From positions 211,736,978 through 211,800,977 of the forward strand of contig NC_081828.1 of assembly GCF_030867095.1 (NCBI RefSeq): a stretch of 64,000 nt of DNA, read 5' to 3'. Positions within the stretch are counted from its first letter, which is position 1, and the number at the start of each line of letters is the position of its first letter. Shown here one piece after another: positions 11,619 through 23,072 of this stretch. The notes below the pieces were generated by a model. The model was not told the origin of the DNA. It ran no database searches and saw nothing but the letters and a program-made list of their open reading frames with translations. This DNA is from Alligator mississippiensis. Taxonomy: Eukaryota > Chordata > Crocodylia > Alligatoridae. A program made the position numbers and the translations under genes.

Positions 11619-12008
11619 ATGGCTAGCGAATTCAAAAAGAAAGCCTTCTGGAGGGCAGTGGTGGCTGAGTTTTTTGCCATGAGCCTCTTTATTTTCATCA
11701 GCATCGGCTCGGCGCTGGGCTTCAATTTCCCCCTAGGCTCCAATACGACAGTCACCGCCACGCAAGACAACGTGAAGGTCTCGCTGGCATTTGGGCTAGC
11801 CATTGCCACCATGGCACAAAGCGTGGGCCACATCAGCGGTGCCCACCTGAACCCAGCGGTGACCCTGGGCCTTCTCGTGAGCTGTCAGATCAGCCTCTTT
11901 AAGGCACTTATGTACATTATTGCTCAGTGCCTGGGGGCTGTGGTAGCCACAGCGATTCTTTCTGGGATCACCTCATCTCTCCCGAACAACTCCCTTGGAC
12001 TCAACGCG
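11619..12008 (+). CDS. AQP1: Aquaporin-1 exon 1 (residues 1-130)
   Basis: This exon encodes residues 1-130 and opens with MASEFKKK, identical to human AQP1 over those residues. The ATG has a good Kozak context (A at -3, G at +4) and is chosen over an upstream in-frame ATG at 11472 because it gives the family's N-terminus and follows the TATA box. It carries helices 1-3 and half-helix B. The first NPA motif is at residues 78-80 (GAHLNPAVT), Phe58 matches the aromatic/arginine filter residue Phe56 of human, and Asn42-Thr-Thr keeps the glycosylation sequon of loop A. Loop A is two residues longer than in human, which shifts later numbering by +2. The exon ends on GCG before GTAAGT. The reading frame runs on only three codons into the intron. 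Confidence 0.98.
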
Positions 12009-15000
12009 GTAAGTAGCTAAACTTTCCTTCCCCTCCCTCTTTCTAGCAGGAATAAACCTGCCACCTATTGCAAAGGGTGAGTGGAGGGTGGGGGACTTAT
12101 TTGTAATGCTGGTGAATGTTGCTGCTCCTAATTCAACAAAGTGTATTCAGGGCTCCATCCAATGCCACGGGCGTCCATAAGACTCTTTTCCTTGACTTCA
12201 CTGCTTAAGGGTCACAATGCTGTCCCGTACCAGGATACTTGACCCCAGTACTGCTGAAAGTTAAGGGTTGCTCCTTCTATGAGACAGAGATGAAAGGGGA
12301 AAGCCCTTTCCCTTCTGAAATATAATGGCACATTGTTGATGGTCTGCATCAGGTTTGTGCTTGGGTCTAAGGTAAGGCTGAGATGATCAAAACTGCCTCA
12401 AGGATTTAGGTAGCTGATGCCTGTAACATTTTTTTGGCAACTGGGTAGCCTACTCCCTTAAGGTTTACGTTCTGCTTGTCTTGTTCTTGTGATGCTATGC
12501 AATGTGCATATATGGATATATTTTTTATTGCATGCTCGCAACCCTGTGAAGGTGCTTCGTTAGCTGTTCATCTAGTCTGATGATGATGGATGCAAAATAA
12601 GCATGTCGTTAGCAGGCGTCCACTCACAGAGAAGAGAGACAGAGAAGGGGGATGAAAGAGATGTGTCAAAGGGAGCCCTCTGTTCAAAACTATACACGTT
12701 GCAGTAGGCAGAGTGCAGAATATCACCCTGTACCAACGTGCAAACTTGTGCTTTTGTGCCATGAAAACTTTTTGTGCTTTTGTGTTTTCATGGAGTTAGG
12801 GAAATGCTGAGCTCTGTACTGGGACAAGGTAGTCAGACAACTGTCTATAATAGGGGTGCTGCTTTCAGGGCTTTTCCAACCAGATGTTTGTGGCTCAGGG
12901 GCTGTCATTGCATTAAAGTTGTTCGGACTGCAGCTGCCTCTCCTTAAAAATGTTGGCAACCAAACGGATACCTATCATTTGGCACAGATGAGGCTATTTT
13001 CCAGATGAGGCTATTTTCAGCGTCAAGTCTCATAGCCACAAACTTCTGATGAGAGGGAAAGGATTATTACAGTTGGGACTTCCCTTATGATCAGCTCCCT
13101 TACCTGGTGCTGGACGTTGCATTTATTTCCAATCTTCTGGATATTCTGTGTCTTTTAAGGATTCAGTTTTTAGATGAAATTCAGCATCCCATTTAAATCC
13201 TTAGGTATATCCGCAGGCTGAGAGCCAGCTCAGAAGGGCTCTTTTGCTACCGGTTGCTCACTAGTACCAAGGGTTACAGGCAGAAGGGGAAAAATAGGTC
13301 AATGAGTATGAAATGAGTAAAAATGTGCATTAGAAAGCGCTGAAGTCCTAGCTGCCTCCAGAGGGATACAAGTTACAAGTGGGTGTAACTGGTCTTCATA
13401 ATCCAATGTGATAATGATAGTTGCTTGTTACCTCTCTAAAATCTGTATTCAGAAGATATGATCTATACGATGTATCCAAATTTTGAGACTGGTTCTGGGT
13501 CTGAACCATCACTTCCTGGAGTCAATGTGGGGATTTGCATTGACTCTCGAAGGGATGGCAGAGGGAACCATACATCAGTAAAACAGACGGCAAAGGGCAT
13601 CTCTCTCCATCCCAGGGGTCCCCTGCAAATACCTGAGAGCTGACAGGTCAAATCCACAGCCATGGCATATTGGTTCCCTGTAATCGCCGAGCCCTGAACC
13701 TGAAGCTCATAGGATGCCATATGACCACACCCAAACCCTTTTGCTCCTCTGACAACATTTCAAATCATAATTACACTTGTGTAGAGCAATAAGGGATACT
13801 CCCTCCATTTCCACTATTCTACCATATTTGACCCAAATCTGGGTCCACTGCTCCCAAAATCTGGGACCATTTTTTTTTTCCCCTAGCCAAGCAGTTATTG
13901 TATTCCTATTGCTCCCCAGCCATTCAAGATTTTACTTAACCTGTCTCTATATAAGAAAAATTAGAGGAAAATCTTGGCCCAGCTGAAGTTAATAGGAGCG
14001 TTGCCATCAGTGGGGATGGGCCATTACACACTGTGGACCTTAAGTATTGCACTCGACATATAGGAGGGAAGCTTATTTTCATCCTTATAAGAACTCAGTG
14101 GAAGTCAGTGGGATGACACTTTTCAGGGGGAGAAAATCCCTCGTGGCAGGGGAGAAGGAGGGGGGAAATCGTACTTTGTAGGCTCTAGCCCATTATATAT
14201 AGTGTGAAGTTTGGATCAGATCAGGACTTCTGGTCCACCTGCTGTCAATGTAGCTGTATCAAGCGCTGTTCTGAGGCTGGGTATTGATGATTGTCACCCT
14301 CAAATATTCAAAAGAAATGATTTTCCGTTCGGTTCGAAATGTTCTGGCTAGCGGAGCGGTGGGGGGATCTCCCTGGAGATGGGGAGGGCAGCAGCTGTTG
14401 TTTTCCCTGCAGGAGAAATAGAGAGGAAAACAAGTTTATTCACTTCCCACTGGAAAGCCCAGATTGGCCGGGTGGCTGAGTTCAGCGCTGGGGAAAACAG
14501 CAGAGCAGCTGCCGTGTCCGGCAGGGTTTCGGAGCCTGTCATGTTAGGGCACCGGGAAAGATCACGGCTCCAGCCAGGAGTGCGCTGGACCCCTCAGATA
14601 AGCAGCAGCAATATAGATCTGCCTTTGTAGCGTGCTGGAGTACAACAGGGAACGGACGGGACTCACGTTCCTGCCGGCAGCTTCAGGAACTTGTGCCGGT
14701 GGGGGGAAGTGAAGGCACATTCATCTTAAAGAAAGAGATGAGATTTAAGGAGGTCTGCAGTGTTTGGAAGGAACAGCCGTGCCTCTTAGCTCATGCCACA
14801 GCTCTTCGCACCGTGCTTTCTTCTGTAACTCCTCAGTAGTTTACTAGGGAAGTATTTCACAGTGTTATGGGGCAAGAAAAGGTCAGTCCGATTTGCATAC
14901 GCTCACACAGCCTTCTATGTACATTTGGCTTCAGACTTGTCTTGCCTGCACCAGGGTGCTGACTTCCCACAATAAACCACAGAGAGAAAGCAATCTAAGC

Positions 15001-15322
15001 ACATTCGACGACACCAAGAGTAAGAAAGATGGAGAGAAAAAGGGGGAAGGGATAGATACGTTGGTCCTTTAAAATGTAGAATATGGGCGTCATGCCAACA
15101 GGGAAAAGTTTGATCCAAACCCAACCGATGTCAATGGAAATAGTCTATTGACTACCAGGAGCTTTGAATCAGGCACTTGGTGCTAACGTGAGAAAGAACT
15201 TGGGTGCATGTATTTCTAAAACTGTCAGTTTTGAACATGGTATGAAGGCAGGAAAAGTATGGTTTGCAATTCTGAGGAGCTCGTGCTTTTCTCAATGATC
15301 ACAGAGTCTTGCACCATACAAG

Positions 15323-15373
15323 TTGGCTGGACCCGATGACCTTGCAGTCCCTGACTATCTATGAATCTTGAAA
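15323..15373 (+). mobile_element. CR1 LINE tail fragment
   Basis: GGCTGGACCCGATGACCTTG with ACTATCTATGAATCTTGAA is the last about 50 bases of a CR1. Confidence 0.65.
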
Positions 15374-16599
15374 CCTTTGTGGCAAAACTATAAAAGCAGA
15401 GCTCATCCAAAACTAGATGCATCGGCTTGTCAGCATAGCTGGCTATACTATATTAAGACAGATTGATGAGGTCCGGATATGTAAAGCAAGATTTAGGTAC
15501 ACGGTTCTGCCTACAGAAATGGTCAGGAAAGCGCTTAGGTTGATGAAAGGCAGGCTAGAGGCAACTGCTCTAGCAAAAGCTATTTGCTGTTGGACAGTGG
15601 TTATCTCAAGACTTTTATCAGACTAGAAAAATATGTTGAGTAAGTTTGCTTAGTTCAGTTTCATTGCAGGGTTAATATGAGATTGGGAAAAAATGTAATG
15701 TGCTGCCTTATGATTGCATCACATTGCATCCCTTTCATGTGGCTTTGCATACTTATCCAGTTGCCTTCTCTAGAGCCGGCAGGCTCCTTTCTGGTTCTAG
15801 AAGAAGTTCTTCAGAAGTAGGAACAAAGTGGGAAATCTGCTATAAAGTCAATAATAAAAAAAAGGCTTAAGTGGAGCACAATTTGAAGCAAGGAAAATAG
15901 ACAAAAAAAAAGCTAGACGGCATTAGCCTAAATACAGGAACAAAACCAAGAATAATAATTACAATGAATCCTGTTTTAAAAGGCTACTCAATGGACCGAT
16001 AACAATCAGTTGCATAAAGGAAGCGGGTTTTCTAGCAAAGCCAAGACAGAATTGCGGCCAGCCTGTTTGGGCATATTTGGGGTCTCACTCTTAAGGCAGG
16101 AGGCTGTGCAAATAAAGGGGTCCCCTTGGCTGCTTGCTGGTCCTTGAGAGTGCTTTGGACTTGCTCATGGGCAGTCTCTATGCCACACCCTTGGTGTGAT
16201 CCACAGACTGATTAGTGCTGGTACAAGCTCAGAGGCAAAGTAGGTTTTGCATTCGCTGGTTAGGCTTGGAGAGCATTTCAGCTCCCTGTAGAAAGGCAGG
16301 GAGAAGGGCATTTTGCTGTCTTGAGCAGGATCAATGTTTGGCACCCTCCCTCACCATCCCTTTGATACTACAGAACAAATCCACCCATATGTGGTAAACC
16401 AGGGAGGAAAGACTGAGTCCTTTCCCTACGGGTGGCTGAAAAGCCACAGAACTACTATGTGGCCACTAATGCAGCCTGCAGATCGCTCTTACCCTGCAAC
16501 TTTGCTGCTCATCTATGTTGTGAGCCCTTAGCATACTCCATTTCTTTGGAAAAGGGGGACCGGAAAGGTCTGTTGCCTACGGTGGTTAGGGACTCCTTG
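15374..16599. other. Intronic DNA, nothing recognised
   Basis: There are several short A-runs (about 15853 and 15904). No named repeat. Confidence 0.35.
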
Positions 16600-16840
16600 C
16601 CAGTCCTCCCTGCGCAGCAGGATTTCAGCTGGGTCTGGGACAGAAATTCAAGAAACCAGTTTGACCTAAATCATTTCAGTCTGATACAACATGCAACCAG
16701 GTGAATCTTCAACCAGTTTGGGCCATTTTGAAACTGGTTTCAGTGCACTGAGCTTCTGTTCTGTTACAGTTTTAAACCAGTTTCCAATTGTTTAAGCTGG
16801 TTTATGTGTAACCTCTGTCCCTAGCCCTGGCTAGGGGCAG
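16600..16840 (+). repeat. Unnamed dispersed repeat, copy 1
   Basis: This segment is similar along its length to 62210-62430. Both read GGTCTGGGACAGAAxTTCAA, ACCAGTTTxACCTAAATC, CAGTTTGGGCCATTTTGAAA and CTCTGTCCCTAGCCCT in the same order, at roughly 75% identity by eye. A third, weaker copy is at 45300-45450. The class is unknown. Confidence 0.6.
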
Positions 16841-18031
16841 GGGGAAGAGAAGTGTGCACCTATGGAGGGGTTTTTTTAACCTCTATCACAAAGTTTTAGA
16901 TGTGCCATGCAGCAGGAATATAAAATGTTGCCTATACTTCTCCTTTTATCTTTGCTGACCTTCAGCAAAGCTCAGTCTTGGTATGCTTAGCCCTTCAATG
17001 GCTACTGATATTGCTGATATTTCCAGCCTGACACGAAATAAGGAAGCCTTCCTGTTCTTCAGAGGATCCCCCAGGGATGCGGGTATCACCAGGTAGAGAA
17101 AGCAGCAGAAATCCTAATGCTTCATTATAAGAAGTGGCTTAGTGTCTGGGAATATGACCAAGAAGTTTTGCCGTAGTGATTCAATTTTTCCCTTTGCGAT
17201 TACCCTCTTTCATTATGCCCACACCCTTCGTTTATGATCCCATCCAATCTTAAACTAAACAACGTCTGGTTGGATGGTAAGGCTTTCCAAAGAAAACCGG
17301 GTGGTTCAGGAAATTTTGGTGGTGATTGAGGAGGTGACACTTTTTCCTCTGAGTCAGCCTGGTCTTATGGAGCATTGTGGTTTTGTGAGTGCCACTTGAT
17401 GGATGAGAAATAAAACCGGGATCTTGACCTCAGAATAGTCATTAAAGATTCGATGCTGCTTTTTGCAAGGCTAAGTTTAGTTCTTGTGCCATGTTCAAAT
17501 TTCAGCATAGATGATTATACGCTATATAGTCACATCTCCCCTGGTTTCAATTAGGCACAGGGCTATCCTTCTGCCCTAGCCTGCTGCTTAGTGATGCTCT
17601 CAGTTATTAAATACACGCTGTAGCTTCTGCATTGCTCCCCAGAGATAAGTGAAATTCAGTCGTGGCCAGTTTGTGGTTTACACTATACTTTTTTGCAGAG
17701 ACCTTTGGGATACTTGGGAATGAAGAGCAGTGCAGCATTATTCTTATTTTATATATTTCCATCTTTTAGCAGACTCTCATGCGAGAATAACGGCAAACAA
17801 CACCATTAGGCAGAGGAGATGTGATGGCTTCAATAAGAGACGGCAGGCAGGAAAATGACCTGTTTGGAAATTGCAATGGTGCTTCGATGTTAGTAACGTG
17901 TTTAGATAGCGAGGTGAACTCGGTAGTCTGGATGAGACATATAACTAAGGTCCTCTGGTTATTGAATGTCATCTACTCACATTTGGAAGAGCAGGGCTGT
18001 TTGTTCTGGACACGTTACCTATTTGCAGTTT

Positions 18032-18132
18032 CATTAGAGATTCACGCAGAGAAGTGTACCTCTACTTTCTTTCCTAAACAAATTGCCAGGTGTTTCTGAA
18101 TGTGGAATAGATGCTACCTTGCATCTCAGGAA
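18032..18132 (+). repeat. Diverged local repeat, copy A
   Basis: Matches 18949-19048 in the same orientation: CATTAGAGATTCACGCAGAG against CATTAGATTCACTCAGAG, and TTTCTGAATGTGGAATA against TTTCTGAATGCAGAATA, both ending in CTCAGGAA. Identity is about 70-75% by eye. Confidence 0.5.
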
Positions 18133-18948
18133 TATCCTGGCTTCTTGCGGTGGGTGAAGTAAATACATGTATTTTGTGAAACATGCTCACCTCTTGCAAG
18201 GAGAAAGGTGCTATTTTACCAATAAAGTGTTTGAATAGTTTTGTAGATGAGATCCCTGCTAGATATATGTCCAGTGTCTACACTGACATGGCTTGCCTGG
18301 AGGTGTTGAGGCAGAAGAGCAGCAGTAAGGCTACAAAAAGACTCAGGCTGTCCACTTAAATGGACACACTTGTTAAATGCCTGGCCCTCATTGCGTAGGG
18401 GGAGTAGAGCCCATGTGAACATTATTGATGGATTGTTCTTTTTTTCCCAGTGAAAAACTAGAACTTTTGTTTTTTGATTAAAAGTTTCGAAAGAAATAGT
18501 TATCTGTTCTTTGGCCAGCTCTTGAGCTAAGAGACATTGGCTAGCAAGTGTGGGGAAATGTGTGCTTGCCACCACCCTTCCTTTTTTGTGAACAAACATT
18601 GAATGCTTGCTTTCCAAGATCTGTAAGTTGGCAACTTTTAGTTATACGTAGAGTCCTTGGATGTAGGGATGAAACAACTCCAGTTTTCATGTCTGCATTT
18701 AGATGCACAATGGTTAGAGGTGCTGATTCTTAATCAGGATCCAAATCTGGAACTACATCCTAGGAGTAAATAGGGGGAGGGGAAAGATGACGGCATGAAG
18801 GTAGGGAAACAGCGGAGAATGTGAGCTAAGAAGACCTGCATCTGTTTTAATGTGTAAAAACTTTCTTTGAGGCAATAGAGGCGTACCCGTATTTTCCAAC
18901 AGGTCATTCAGGTAGAAGGTGGAAGGAGAGGCCATGTTACCAGAGTCC

Positions 18949-19048
18949 CATTAGATTCACTCAGAGAAGTTTTTCTTCATTTCCATCCTTAAAAATAATG
19001 TCTAGGCATTTCTGAATGCAGAATAACTGCTGCCTTCCTTCTCAGGAA
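18949..19048 (+). repeat. Diverged local repeat, copy B
   Basis: Partner of 18032-18132, 917 bases downstream. It is either an old tandem segmental duplication or two copies of an unnamed repeat family. Confidence 0.5.
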
Positions 19049-19539
19049 GGGAAAGTATTTAAAGGATCAATGAATCTTAGCAAAGGTAAGATGCAGATCC
19101 CTCTTGAAAAAGTTCTATAAAAAGAAATCTATCACAACCAACTTGTGTTGTTTAAGCTCACTAAGATAGCTCATACATAATGGAGGAAAACACAGATCCA
19201 GAATATTTCCTTTTGCCTCTAGAAGAAGTTTCTTGCTTTTTTTTACAGGGTGGAATAGCACCATTTGCTTTTTCACTCTTTGGAATAATTGGAGGTACCA
19301 GATAAGCAGTAAACCACATGAACATACATTGTCTGATTTAAAACCCAAGGTTTAAATATCATCCACATCATCAGCCATTGTATGAGTCCTTTTCCGAGGG
19401 TTAAGAAAAAAAAATCATCAGAAATCAGTGATGCAGTATTTCATAATTGACCAACTATTTTTATGTTTTGCATCCGATTGTTGCACTGTTTCCTTCTGCT
19501 CCCTTGCCTGCCTTTATCCCCCTGACTTGCATGTAGGTA

Positions 19540-19640
19540 ATCCAGGGCAGAGGCCATCTAGTTGCTCCCTGTTTGTACAGGACCCAACACAATGAGGCTC
19601 TTATCCGAGACTGAGTCTCCTGTGTGCTCGCACAATAATG
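19540..19640 (+). repeat. L2/MIR-type tail remnant
   Basis: TGTTTGTACAGGACCCAACA then CAATGAGGCTCTTATC matches the 'TTTGTACAGCGCCTAGCACAATGGGGCCC' tail common in reptile genomes. Confidence 0.5.
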
Positions 19641-21860
19641 ACAACAGCAGCATCAGGAGTTAAGAGATGTACTCTGGATTAATACAAACATGAAAGGGGG
19701 CAGAATACAGCACTGTGTGTTTACAAAATCAAGCCTTAATGCAAAAGAAATGAATTCATTGGCATTCAGGACTGAAGCCAGAACCCATCACATTAAACAG
19801 ATGCGACTCCACTGAGATCAAAGACATTTTAGGTTAGGACCTCATAATATCCAGTTAGATCAAACATACAGGGCCTGTTGTCCGTCCTGGAGGAAAAGTT
19901 ATAGATGGTTGGGGGAAAGAGATATCTGATCTGTAAGGGTTTTCTTTGCTACAGGGCTGGTAGTTTGTAATGCAGCACTTGGGGAAGGCAGCATGACTAC
20001 AAATGCTACTCAGGCTTGATTTTCATCATGAAAACAAACACACCCATGGATCAGTCAGTCTTTCCCAGGTCCTTATCCCCTCCTGGCTAGAAGCACAACT
20101 CCTTCACTGAAGCCATTAGCTGTTCCTCATATATTTTAGAGGGAAAGCGAGTGAGACAGAGAGAGAGTTAATGCTGATTGAAGCAACAGAACTAATGACC
20201 ATGCAAACCTTTATAGTGACACATAAGTGTGATGGGAATCCCATAAGCCTAATCACTATAGGTGCATAATTCATGCTATCCACTTTGTTTCTCTCCAAAT
20301 TCATCAAGCTTTAGTTCCTCTCCAACCTTGTATCTGGAGGAGTATGGATGGCTCTTAAAAGCATATAGCACTAACTTAACCTCCAATTTGCCTCTTCTGA
20401 AAGCAATAGATCCATCAATAGAACAAGTGGATTATTTTAGTTATCACGAAAGATCCCAGAAAGAAAATCCTGGTGGCAGCAGTGTAACCTGTGGGATTGT
20501 CTGTCCCACTGATGTGTTTTAACCCAGCACGGGGTGTCTTCTTCTAAGAACCAAAGGGTATTGCATCCTCCATGCCTGGCCAGTCCATGGCCTCTCTCAC
20601 AGTCAACATGTTCAGGGAAAAGAAGGGCTTAAGCCCTCTTGGAAGGGCTCAAATGTCTGCTGATACTTATGTTCACACAATTCCTACTAAAATCAGTGAG
20701 AACTATGGAGATGCATTTGGATAAAGGGCCAATGCCTGGCCCTTACGTAAACTAGCGCTACCCATAGCAGACTCACATGGCAGATATGAGTGACATTCCT
20801 GAATGCACTTGTGAAAGACGCTCAGGCACTTATGGTAATGGGACCCATATGAGAACCAGGCAGACTAGCCTAGACCAGAAAGGAACCACTTAGACGCTAA
20901 GGAAGACAGGATATGACCCTTAGATCCTCTTGTAGTTTCTTTTATGATGAACAGGGCACAGAAATGATAAAGTAGACGTCGCTGTCTTTTTCCAGAGGCC
21001 TAATCTGAATATTGATGCCCCCATTTAACGCTACGGTCAAAAAAGCAGCTTAAAAGTCATTTAGATCTATGGAAACATCGGTTTTATGGTTTTACTGTTG
21101 AAAAGTATAAACCACCTTGAATTCAGGAAGTCTTTGACTATCCCATTCATTCCAGAACAGGCTTGTAGAAGTTTTGTTGGAGTTTTAATTTAGAAATATA
21201 AAATGAATGTTATTTTAATGCTGTCGACAGCCAACCATATTGACTGGGCAAAGTCGGACAACTATTCCAGTGTCTGCGTATAAGGAGAGATTTTTGTAGA
21301 CACAAAAAGCAGTTAGACTTTCCATTCCCCCTGAAAGTCAACTGCTCTCTTAGTTACTAATAAAGGAGATAATAAATAGCACATCAGTATAAACAAATGC
21401 TCTGAAAGTGCTTCTAAAGAGGAGCTGTTTCCTTGATTTTAAACTGGTAAAGAAACAACAGCCCCTATGAAAACTCTACTTTATTTCCCGCCAGCAAGAT
21501 CAAAAATTGTTTCTCAAGAAAACTTTCCCACAGACATATAAAAAGGTGAAGTATAAATGTGATTCTCCAACAAATGGGCTGTCTCCAGCTGGCGACGTTT
21601 AATGAAAGAATTGAAGAGAGATTGACATTTACTGTCTGTCACTGGGCTCATACATTAGCTTTACACACTTTGGTTTAATATAAATGAAGCTATCATTCTT
21701 CTCTTTATAGCATGCAGGGCTTGTCTCACACAAAAGCAACGTCTAGCTTTTCAGTAGACTATGGACAGAGGTGGGAGGATGTAGTCAGGTCTTTTTGTTG
21801 GAGGGAGTCTACTGTCCAGAGATGCTGGATAATTGGCTGTGGTAGCATCTATAAATGTTT

Positions 21861-21903
21861 AACCTGCATCTAGTAGGAGAAAGGGTCCAGCAGAGTATGG
21901 GGA
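21861..21903 (+). repeat. Source of an inverted templated insertion
   Basis: This 43-base stretch is found in reverse complement at 22161-22203, inside the fold-back repeat, with a single mismatch. It is otherwise unique in the window. Confidence 0.85.
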
Positions 21904-22102
21904 GCTCTGCCCTTACTATCGATTCTGTCACTGAGTCTCATCTGAAGCCCATGGATATTTTCCGAGGGCTTCCCCTAACTCCATAAGACTGTTACAGAAG
22001 GCCCCTGTTGTATGATTTTGGATAGCAACTGCCTTAAACCTCTCTTTGTCTCAATTTACATATCAACTAATGATGGCTCTTAAACACCATGTAATATAAA
22101 AG

Positions 22103-22320
22103 GCAGATGAGGTTCTTTGGGTAAATCTGATATCTTTTATTAGGCCAACAACGTTGGTCATCCCCATACTCTGCTGGACCCTTTCTCCTACTAGATACAG
22201 GTTCTTTGGGTAAAACTGATATCTTTTATTAGATAATGTTGGTCTAATAAAAGATATCAGATTTACCCAAAGAACCTTGTCTGCCTATGTCCTTAGACCA
22301 ACATGGCTACAACCGACACC
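22103..22320 (-). repeat. Fold-back dispersed repeat with rearranged interior
   Basis: Same family as 5614-5791. It is flanked by CATGTAATATAAAAG (22088-22102) and CATGAAATATAAAAG (22321-22335), a 14/15 target duplication. The order is: left arm (22103-22159), a 43-base inverted copy of flanking DNA (22161-22203), a second left-arm copy (22199-22233), a short spacer, then the right arm and family core (22238-22320). The family end AACATGGCTACAACCGACAC is intact. It has no coding capacity. Confidence 0.75.
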
Positions 22321-22544
22321 CATGAAATATAAAAGAAACTATTTAAGCTGAAGGACAACATTGGCATAAGAACAAATAGATATAAACTGGCTAAGAAGAA
22401 ATGTAGGATGGAAATGAGGAGCTTTCTAACCAGCTGAGCAGTGAGGCTCCAAAATAGTCTTTCAGTCATAGTGGGAATAAAAATATCCCCCTAATTTTGG
22501 TGTAGCTTTATTAATTCATGAAAGGGGTTAGTTGCCAATGATAG

Positions 22545-22700
22545 CTGTGGACTGGTCTTGATGTCCTAAGAGATTCCCTCCAACCTTATGATATATCTAG
22601 GTCTTGATCCAAGAAACCTCTTGATCCAGCTAACCCTTCCAACCTTATGATACATCTAGGTCTTGATCCAAGAAATCCCTCGAACCTTATGATATATCCT
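22545..22700 (+). repeat. CR1-tail-derived tandem repeat
   Basis: The stretch begins like a decayed CR1 end (GATGTCCTAAGAGATTCCCT, then CCAACCTTATGATATATC). CCAACCTTATGATATATCTA followed by GGTCTTGATCCAAGAAA then recurs with steps of 59 and 43 bases (AGGTCTTGAT at 22599, 22658, 22701). Confidence 0.65.
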
Positions 22701-22882
22701 AGGTCTTGATCCAAGAAAGCACATGCAAATAATATATTACAAGGATGTGTCTCCAATAGTTGTATGTCTCATTTCACTATAGCATCTGAATAGGTCTTGA
22801 TCCAAGAAAGTGCATGCAAATAATATATTAGACGGATGTCTCTCTGATAGTTGTATGACTCATTTCACTATGGCATCTGAAT
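22701..22882 (+). repeat. 91-bp tandem duplication
   Basis: 22701-22791 and 22792-22882 are two 91-base units in direct abutment, about 90% identical. Each begins AGGTCTTGATCCAAGAAAG and ends GGCATCTGAAT or AGCATCTGAAT. The unit start is the same phrase that ends the preceding shorter repeats, so the array grew in two steps. Confidence 0.85.
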
Positions 22883-22914
22883 ACTTCCCAGTCTTTAACA
22901 TAATCTGTGCTTAT

Positions 22915-23072
22915 CCTCCTGCCCATCCCAGTGCAGCAAATCCTCCATTTTGCAGAGGGACAGAGATGCTTGTGACTTGTCCAAAGTCAGACAAGGCATC
23001 TATAGCAAAGCAGAGAATTGAAATAATTTCTCATAGCTCCTGCTCTAACCACTGAACCATCCTCCATCTTGC
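22915..23072 (-). repeat. MIR SINE
   Basis: On the plus strand TTTTGCAGAGGGACAGAGAT, GTGACTTGTCCAAAGTCAGA and CTCTAACCACTGAACCATCC are the reverse complements of the MIR landmarks (cf. GTGACTTGCCCAAGGTCACA). Confidence 0.75.

Noticed and set aside
11472-12020. A longer AQP1 N-terminus starting at the upstream ATG 11472
   Set aside because: That ATG lies before the TATA box and its extra 49 residues do not resemble any aquaporin. The ATG at 11619 gives the conserved MASEFKKK start.
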